Below, piece by piece: positions 51,880 to 60,000 of a DNA stretch of 60,000 bases; the first letter of the stretch is position 1, and every line of letters begins with the position of its first letter. The stretch spans positions 12,013,001 through 12,073,000 of the forward strand of contig NC_079888.1 in the NCBI RefSeq assembly GCF_029227915.1, written 5' to 3'. The notes beneath the pieces are model-generated. The model saw only the letters and a program-made list of their open reading frames with translations, had not been told where the DNA came from and searched no databases. The translations under genes and the position numbers were made by a program. Origin of the DNA: Hydractinia symbiolongicarpus (lineage: Eukaryota; Cnidaria; Hydrozoa; Anthoathecata; Hydractiniidae).

Positions 51880-54800
51880 ATGATTCGTCCACCGATTAAG
51901 GTTTGCAATGGATACCAAAATAGACTGCTCATTACAATAAATATATATCGTGTTAGCTTATGCGAATTACTAAGTATGCTGTCAATTAATCACGACAACG
52001 CAATAACTACGACGAATGGCGAAGTTGCCTTATCTGAAATAATTTGTCAATCAGCTAAGGAAATTACAAACAATATTCAATCATTGTATTCAACTTTGAA
52101 AAAATATTTGTGCCTCAAAGGGGTCGACTGCAAGTAAAACAGCGTATAATATTGAATACTCTAAATCCGGTTTAGTTTGCGACCTTTTATTAAAGGTTGA
52201 TGGTTTTGTTGCTCCAACGGATCAACATTGTCAAAAGGATCATATTTGCTGCAAAACTTGCGTGCACAGATGCAAGATTTGTAACAAGCTGAAATGCCAA
52301 AACGGAAGCAAGTGCTGTGAGTTGCCTGGCCAAAACTGTAACCATAAATACAAAGGTTGTAGTGAACTGCATAGGAACTGTTCAAAAAGCGGAAATACGT
52401 TAATATGTTGCCAAAAATGCAAACTATGTGGTATCTGTGGTAACAAAAGTAAAAATCAATGCCCAGTATTACAACTTCGGAGAACTATTCACGATGTCAA
52501 GACCATACGGAATTGTGCTTATCATATGACGGAGGAACAATTTCAAAATAATTCTTTCGTTATTTTATTACATTGTGGTGCCATTAGCGATTGGGATTCT
52601 TTGAGTAATTTTATTACGAGAAATTTATCTGTCCTGCTTGACTATATGTCGGATGCAGGCAACTTTGGAACACATGGGAACGTGCCGTCAAAAGACACAA
52701 AAGATGACAGACTACATAAGATGAAATGGGCTTTGAAGGGATTAAACGAATGGCTGGGTGTTTCCAATACGCTTTATTGGATATTACGGTTGATTATATT
52801 TGCCATCATTATTTTAATATCATATTACTTTATATCAATGTGCTGGTACATGATGTTACCAGGTAGGATTTGTTTTCTAACTCATTAAAATCATTTCTGC
52901 TATTGAATTTTTAAGCTTATTAGACTTGACGCGATTATATTTTAGATGTGGCAATTAATTCCATTAAAAGTGAAACGCAAAAAAAAAAAAGGATGAATAT
53001 CTCTATGACGGACAAATTTTTGTCTTTACCAACAATTATAATAACTTTATTTTGTATAGGGATGATTCAAACTAATTTATGAAAAATTCTAAAATTTAAT
53101 TTTAAATGATTCCTGAAACATACGGTAGCCCACAAGTGCAAACAAAACGAACAAGAAATACGATCACACTCGACCAAACTAAAATCATTTTTGACAAAAC
53201 TACGTACTTATTAAACAAAACTACAAATACTTTTGACTAAAGTAGCTACAAACATATTCAACGAACATTTTTCACAAAGTACTAACATTTTTGACTAAAG
53301 TAGCTACAAACATATTCAACAAAAGTACGAACATTTTTGACTAAAGTAGCTACAAACATATTCAACAAAAGTACAAATACTTTTGACTAAAGTAGCTACA
53401 AACATATTCAACAAAAGTACGAACATTTTTGACTAAAAGTAGCTACAAACATATCCAACAAAAGTACGAACATTTTTGACTAAAGTAGCTACAAACATAT
53501 TCAACAAAAGTACGAACATTTTTGACTAAAGTACCTACAAACATATTCAACAAAAGTACGAACATTTTTGACAAAAGTACGAACATATTCAACAAAACTA
53601 CGAACATTTTTCACAAAGTACTAACATATTCAACAAAAGTAAGAACATTTTAGACAAAAGTACGAACATTTTTGACAAAAATAAGGCGTTGCAATATGCG
53701 AAATATCGAGACAAAAGCGTGGTTCGTTCTTCAAGTATTTACATATCTGTGTTTGTATTCGGGCAGAAAGAGAAGATGGGGCTTATTCGATCCTCTCGTA
53801 CAAGCTAATTTAGACAAAACGAGGTCCCTATGGAACAACTATTATATTCACAAATCTGTGAATGGACGCCCAAACGAAATTTATTAATTGCCACATTTGT
53901 ACGATAAGAATAAACAATCTTTTCAAGCCAACATGTATGATTTGGAAGAATTAAAGTCGTAGTTTTTTCAATAATGTTCGTACTTTGTCCAAAAAGTTTG
54001 TACTTTTGTCAAAAATGTTCGTCCTTTTGTCAAAAATGTTCGTCCTTTTGTCAAAAATGTTTGTAATTTTGTTGAATATGTTCGTCCTTTTGTTTAAAAT
54101 GCCCGTAGTTTTGCCAAAAATGTTCGCATTTCTTGTTTGTTTTATTTGCAGTTGGGGGCCACCGTAGGAACACGCGCAAGTGACTATCGTTACAACTAAA
54201 TTAACTAAGAAGATTTTTTCATTGCCGTGCTTCTCTTTGTCTGCAACTTTTTAAACAGGTTAATAAAAACCAAATCACAACAAAACAAAACAAACAAACA
54301 AACAAACTTTTCTTTGTTTTAGAACCAACGTATGCTTGCGAATCTCAAAATCTATTGCTCCGTTGTTCACAAGGGAAAGTGTTACACATTTCTGATGCTA
54401 ACTACGGCCGCTATGGAGCATTCTCAAATCGCATTTGTCCAGGACAGAATTGGTTATCGACATCAAGCTGCAAAAGCAAAAATACATTAGCAATAGTACA
54501 ACAAAAATACAACGGCAAATATTTCTGCTTGATTCATGCCAGTAACATTGTATTTGGTGGTCCATGTGTTGGGATATATAAATTTCTAATTTTATAACTT
54601 TCTTTTAGAAATTCGAGTGGCTTGCGAAAACACAAATTTAACTTTAGCTTGTAGCGCGCGAAAAATATTGAGGATATCGTACGCAAACTTTGGTGATATC
54701 TCCAAGAAGTATTATAGTGGAGAGCAAAAAGTTGAAACAACATCATGTAAATCCAATACCACAATAAAGCGCCTTCGAAAACTGTGCAACAACACAACGT

Positions 54801-54889
54801 CGTGTACTATTAACGCATCAGCTAAAGTGTTTGGCGAACCATGTTTTGGGACATACAAGTATCTAGAGGTGAAGTATGACTGCATGTAA
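51880..54889 (+). CDS. HEPN-like / transmembrane / SUEL-lectin protein (candidate receptor)
   Basis: ATG at 51880 begins MIRPPIKVCNGYQN (no signal peptide) and runs as helices to 52135. A register change near 52110 continues to CCKTCVHRCKICNKLKC and further Cys pairs, then LRRTIHDVKTIRNCAYHMTE, where RNCAYH fits the HEPN Rx4H motif. DWDSLSNFITRNLSVLLDYM follows. A strong membrane helix lies at WILRLIIFAIIILISYYF. A donor CCAG-GTAGGA at 52862/52863 (phase 1) matches the acceptor TTTTAG at 54322, joining to EPTYACESQNLLLRCSQGK, a SUEL/galactose-binding lectin domain, stopping at 54597. A second lectin domain follows from an acceptor at 54608 (VACENTNLTLACSARKIL, KYLEVKYDCM) and ends at a TAA that overlaps a GTAAGT donor. 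Type II topology puts HEPN inside and lectin outside (inference). The link between the two lectin exons is unresolved. Confidence 0.55.
53121..54166. mobile_element. Deletion derivative of an IS3EU-like element, in an intron
   Basis: Inverted termini TACGGTAGCCCACAAGTGCA at 53121 and, inverted, TACGGTGGCCCCCAACTGCA ending at 54166. Flanks GAAACA (53115-53120) and GGAACA (54167-54172) are a 6-bp duplication with one change. Both ends carry tandem arrays: 46-bp units with ACATATTCAACAAAAGTACG at about 53220-53670, and inverted CAAAAATGTTCGTCCTTTTG units at 53975-54130. The middle (53750-53960) encodes the transposase C-terminal end, LVQANLDKTRSLWNNYYIHK, GRPNEIY and LPHLYDK, comparable with the end of the enzyme at 43258-44412. 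It lies in the intron between HEPN-TM and lectin exons. Confidence 0.75.
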
Positions 54890-56163
<1,274 letters not shown>

Positions 56164-56742
56164 GGTTTTTATTGCGCATTCTGCCACTTTTTCCAACCAA
56201 CCGCAAATATAAGTGCATAGCAACGCCCATAGCAATTATTTTCGCATTTTTAGACAGCTTTCTTGCCCCTCCGTCGATGTTTAATTCCTTGCAATAGCTA
56301 GGTGATACTTTAGGGCCTCCTAAGACAATATATGACAGTTCTGAATATTAAATGCAGTGTTCCACAAGCATTCAGAAAGCTGTCTTAACGACGCACCCTC
56401 CGAAGTGAACTCGTCAGAGCTTACTCATCATCAATTAGACTGAAGACTTCTTCACCAAACACGTAGGAGGTCTTAGGTATTTGGTGCTTTGCAGGTCGAA
56501 ATCGTACACCCTTTGTCCATCCACAAGTCAAGAATGTCCATAAAATATTCTTAAAACAAGTTTCTTTGCCGTTTAAGTTCGGAATCCACGAAACAAGAAT
56601 TCTCAAGATCGAAGCACACACACTTTTCACACACGAAGCACACACATTTTTCGGGCTGTTTATCTTTTTCGTTGTAATTCTATTATTTCTACCCTTGTCC
56701 TCGGAGCCCTCGTTTTTCCGAGTTTTTGGCTTTTAAAACGTA

Positions 56743-58131
56743 ATGGAAACTACACAACACAGTATTCCTAAAAGTGACCAGGAAAACAGGGCCAGTGGAC
56801 GTGGACCTTTTTGCCTCAAGACTGAACCATCAGGTGCCTTCCTACATGAGTTGGAAGGCCGATCCACACTCTTGGAAAGTGAATGCTTTTCAACACAGTT
56901 GGGTAAATCTTCATCCATATGCCTTCCCACCATTTTGCTTGGTAGGGAGAGTATTGCGAAAGGTGAAAAAAGAAAGAGTTTCAATGGTATTGATTGCACC
57001 TCTTTGGCAATCTCAGTCATGGTTTCCACTGCTCCTAAAAATGTTAGTTCAAGTACCATTACTGATTCCACCATCCAAAAATTTACTAACAAACCCGTTG
57101 GGGGACCAACACCCCATGTTGTTAAACGGGACACTACATCTAGTAGCATGTCTGATTTCGGGAATAGACCGGCGGGTGGAGCAATTTCAGACATCGCTTC
57201 AAAATTATTGGGAAGTTCCCGAAGGCCAAGTACTGAGTGTCATTACCGATCGGCCTGGTCAAAGTGGGTTTCTTGGTGTGGTGAACAACAAATTGATCCC
57301 ACTGACGCATCTTTGAATGTTATGTTGTCTTATTTAGGTCATTTGTTTGATAAGGGCCTAGAATATCGTACCATTAATGTACACAGGTCTACCTTATCGG
57401 CGTATCATAAACACATTGACGGTAAAGCAGTTGGCCAGCATCCGAAAATAGTACAGCTCATGTCAGGCGTGTTCAATACTAGACCGCCACAACCAAAATA
57501 CTGTTTCATATGGGATGTAAACACTGTCCTGGATTATATCAAACAGGAATGGGCAGATAACAAATTGCTCTCTGTTAAGATTTTGACTAAGAAACTGGCG
57601 ATGTTACTCGCACTAACCTCGGCAGAGAGGTCGCACGAGATATGTTATTTGGAAAGAAAATTCATGATCAAAACTGACGAAAGTTACATATTTCATTTCA
57701 GCAGACTTACTAAAACTTGGAAAAAGGGTCAGGGTCCTCCTGTTATTGAATTCAAAAAATATGACCTTGATAAATCTCTATGCATATACCAGTGTCCAAC
57801 TGACTATCTTAATATTTCGGGGCCGTGGAGAACAGTGGATAAATCACAATTATTATTAGGTATCATCAAACCACATATTTGTTCTGTTGCACGTTGGTTA
57901 AAAGATGTACTAAGTCAGGCAGGAATAAATACGAACATTTTTTCAGCTCATTCAACGCGTTCTGCTAGCACTTCAACTGTGAATATGAGTGGTTTATCTG
58001 TGAAGGATATACTCCAAAGGGGAAGATGGTCTAGCGAAAATACGTTCACTAAATTCTATAATAAGCCGATTATCACCAAGAACAATAAAAACGCCTTCAA
58101 GGCAATAGTGCTTCAACAAAAGAAGCTTTGA
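56743..58131 (+). CDS. DIRS-like tyrosine recombinase
   Basis: Open for 462 codons, but the first ~145 residues are probably not native, since they are the other register of the RNase H region; true similarity starts near 57180 (SDIASKLLGSSRRPSTECHY). Core-binding SAM-like part: WVSWCGEQQIDP, VMLSYLGHLFDKGLEYRTIN. Catalytic residues are visible: Arg in LTSAERSHEI, the HxxR motif in SAHSTRSAS, Trp in GRWSSENTF and the nucleophile Tyr in FTKFYNKP. All appear intact. It integrates circular DIRS DNA by site-specific recombination without target duplications. Confidence 0.75.
   Translation: METTQHSIPKSDQENRASGRGPFCLKTEPSGAFLHELEGRSTLLESECFSTQLGKSSSICLPTILLGRESIAKGEKRKSFNGIDCTSLAISVMVSTAPKNVSSSTITDSTIQKFTNKPVGGPTPHVVKRDTTSSSMSDFGNRPAGGAISDIASKLLGSSRRPSTECHYRSAWSKWVSWCGEQQIDPTDASLNVMLSYLGHLFDKGLEYRTINVHRSTLSAYHKHIDGKAVGQHPKIVQLMSGVFNTRPPQPKYCFIWDVNTVLDYIKQEWADNKLLSVKILTKKLAMLLALTSAERSHEICYLERKFMIKTDESYIFHFSRLTKTWKKGQGPPVIEFKKYDLDKSLCIYQCPTDYLNISGPWRTVDKSQLLLGIIKPHICSVARWLKDVLSQAGINTNIFSAHSTRSASTSTVNMSGLSVKDILQRGRWSSENTFTKFYNKPIITKNNKNAFKAIVLQQKKL
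56771..57300 (+). pseudogene. DIRS-like polyprotein C-terminal end (RNase H region)
   Basis: A frame with PVDVDLFASRLNHQVPSYMS, then HPYAFPPFCLVGRVLRKVKK and SMVLIAPLWQSQSWFPLL. This is the tail of the RT/RNase H protein of DIRS1-like elements. The rest of RT is missing upstream, where (AT)n and unrelated sequence lie, so the element is 5' truncated. The reading frame overlaps the recombinase frame by about 100 bp or more, as is normal in DIRS elements. Confidence 0.65.
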
Positions 58132-58135
58132 ACAT

Positions 58136-58260
58136 ACGATATTAATCTGTAGATCTTATGAAGATTTCACGAAATGAAATTGAAGAATTTCATAAGGGCG
58201 CGAAGCGCCCGAAATGGAATTCCGATTTCATGAGTGAAATCGGAATAAGATCTACAGATT
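58136..58260. repeat. Foldback repeat, copy 1 (next to DIRS recombinase)
   Basis: AATCTGTAGATCTTAT (58144-58159) is exactly inverted at 58245-58260. Inside are two hairpins: GGGCGC-GAA-GCGCCC (58196-58210) and CCGATTTCA-TGAG-TGAAATCGG (58222-58243). It starts 4 bp after the recombinase stop, and may form part of the DIRS 3' terminus. Confidence 0.65.
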
Positions 58261-58570
58261 CCCACCCGCGCCACCCAATGCTTTTATTAGTTAATATCTT
58301 TTATTTCTATTAGGTAATCATACATTCCGTGGTAGCCGTGGTGGTACAAGACATTGACGTGCATATATTTCTGTAATTTTTATTATGAGTACTGTACGTT
58401 AGTTTGTTTTGAAATAACTTTCACAATCAAAAACAACTTTCTTGTTTGTTTTTTTGTTTTATTCTTAATTTAACTTGCGGATAACATCCGGATGTGGTCT
58501 CACTGCCATATTTGAAGAGGCCATTATAGGTCTGGTACCGAGCGTTAAAATGCTGAGTAGATTTGCAAAT

Positions 58571-58660
58571 ACGATATTAATCTGTAGATCTTATTCCGAT
58601 TTCACTCATGAAATCGAAATTCCATTTCGGGCGCTTCGCGCCCTTATGAAATTCTTCAAT
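58571..58660. repeat. Foldback repeat, copy 2 (inverted centre)
   Basis: Shares ACGATATTAATCTGTAGATC plus TTAT with copy 1 in direct orientation. It then continues as the reverse complement of copy 1 (CCGATTTCACTCATGAAATC, GGGCGCTTCGCGCCC), to about 58660. Confidence 0.65.
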
Positions 58661-60000
58661 TGCTTTTACTCAAGAAATGAAAGCCTCAGTTTGACAATAA
58701 ACCTATATCTTTGTTATAAATATATTATGATTTATTTCAAAAGCAACCTGTAATAAATTTTTTACTTTTAGGCAATGGTGCAATAGCATTATTAATTTAC
58801 TTTCGAAGCAATTATTTTTACACAACCTGACACATTAAGCATATATTTTCACTGGTCGTTTGTTTTTCGTCTTTTTCCATTTTTTTTGTATGTAAACTCG
58901 TGGGTATACGGAAAGTAGTATATCTATGCTAAACTTGAAGAGCACACTTTAAGTGAGTATGTAAATACATTTTTCTTTAATAAACAACTGAGTTTTCTTT
59001 TCACATCTTCCTAACAATAAATTAGAACAGAAAAAACAACAGTATTGGAGTAACTTGTTATATTGGTAGGAATATTGGTATATTGTGGTATTGGTTGGTA
59101 TATTGGTGGTACATCGCATGACATATTTTATAAAACATATTTCATATTCATCACAGATCTTTGCACTTGACATCGACCAACTTGTGACCAGCAACTGGAT
59201 TAAAAACTTTCTCGGTATCCACGGCCAAATGTGGATTGCATCTTTTGTGCGTATTTTCCAAGAAAGAAAACCGTAAAGCTGGTCACTTTACAGTTGTCGA
59301 TGTCCGTCTGTTCTTCTTCACGCCGACATTTTCTTGATTATTTGCGCCAGTGCGGTACATAAAACGAAAATTGCATCAATTAATATTAATGACAGTTAAA
59401 GTTTGCGATGCTTTTCACGCGACCAAAGACCGAGGCATGGCCGAGGATACAAGACGTGCATTTAAACTATTCTCATGCGCATGCGCATAACCCGAAAAAT
59501 CGGGTTACATTGTAGTGCAGAATCCGAAAAGAAACTTCGTTCCCGACTTATCGCAGAACGTCGGAAACAGCGCTTAGCACAACACATAAAGATTCTTAAT
59601 GCAGGTTTTATACAACAAAGTCGACCACATTCGATTTATGGTTATCACTTTCCTTTTTTTTAAAAAAAATGTACTAATGTATGCTGTACACAATCACATT
59701 TAAAAACCATCATTTTTTAAAATATATATATTCTTTTTTTTTTAGAACATCCATCATCAGCATTTTCAAAAGGAGGAAGTTTCCAACGCTTTAAAACTGG
59801 AATATTTAGGTGTTAAAATTGTTATTGCTATTTGAATTAATTGGTCCATTGTACTTGCTCAGAAATTAATAATAGCTATGGATTTAAAATACAGTTTATT
59901 TAATGTTATAGAGACTTAAACTTGATTTGTCCCACTTGGTCTTGGTTTTTTAAAAAAATACAACATATTAAGTATATGCTTTCATTGCTCGTTATTACGT
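58661..60000. other. Non-coding right end of the window
   Basis: No exon recognised. A short repeat (TATTGGTAGGAATATTGGTA type) lies at 59060-59110. A small frame at 59475-59663 (RLIAERRKQRLAQHIKIL) is open but unsupported. Confidence 0.4.

Overview
The window looks like AT-rich metazoan genomic DNA, most likely from a cnidarian and perhaps a hydrozoan (inference). The reasons are spliced genes with GT-AG introns, PTB, SH2, C2H2, HECT and SUEL-lectin domains, and an invertebrate mix of Polinton/Maverick, Gypsy, LINE, DIRS, Tc1-like and IS3EU-like transposons. No rRNA, tRNA, CRISPR array or bacterial operon was recognised.

Positions 593-27101 hold one decayed Polinton with three later insertions. 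Its ~200-bp terminal inverted repeat is intact on the left. On the right it is split by a LINE at about 22777-27003. A Gypsy element with 87-88-bp LTRs and a GTCAC target duplication cuts the protein-primed DNA polymerase gene at 2737-7524. A LINE 3' fragment cuts a repeat-protein gene at 21809-22379. Without these inserts the element is about 17 kb. It carries a polymerase, a zinc-ribbon/HNH-like gene, an A32-like packaging ATPase, BRO-N-like pieces, a retroviral-type integrase, candidate capsid and membrane proteins, small coiled-coil and Cys-rich proteins, and two related ~34-residue-repeat proteins. Most genes have frameshifts, stops or deletions, so this copy looks dead, but gene order and control signals remain. 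These include a recurrent AATAAA-type motif at start codons, three strong hairpins between convergent gene blocks, and a perfect palindrome holding two divergent start codons.

From 27102 to 42790 is a host region. A long gene-poor stretch is followed by an intact PTB-SH2 adaptor gene (30618-32243). Next comes a 1.96-kb Tc1/mariner-like non-autonomous element with an internal minisatellite. Then an eight-exon C2H2 gene (35793-42635) has splice phases that sum exactly to a 666-residue protein with a chromo-like N-terminus and about ten zinc fingers.

From 42865 to 47249 is a complete IS3EU-like DNA transposon with a CATAGG 6-bp target duplication. It has a one-exon DDE transposase on + and a convergent spliced HECT-ligase-like gene on -. 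After relics of other genes (47.5-49.5 kb), 51880-54889 encodes an unusual candidate receptor: a Cys-rich region, a HEPN-like domain with an Rx4H motif, a transmembrane helix and, across an intron, two SUEL-type lectin domains. That intron holds a ~1-kb deletion derivative of an IS3EU-like element. The window ends with a long (AT)n tract, a DIRS-like fragment with an intact-looking tyrosine recombinase, and paired foldback repeats.
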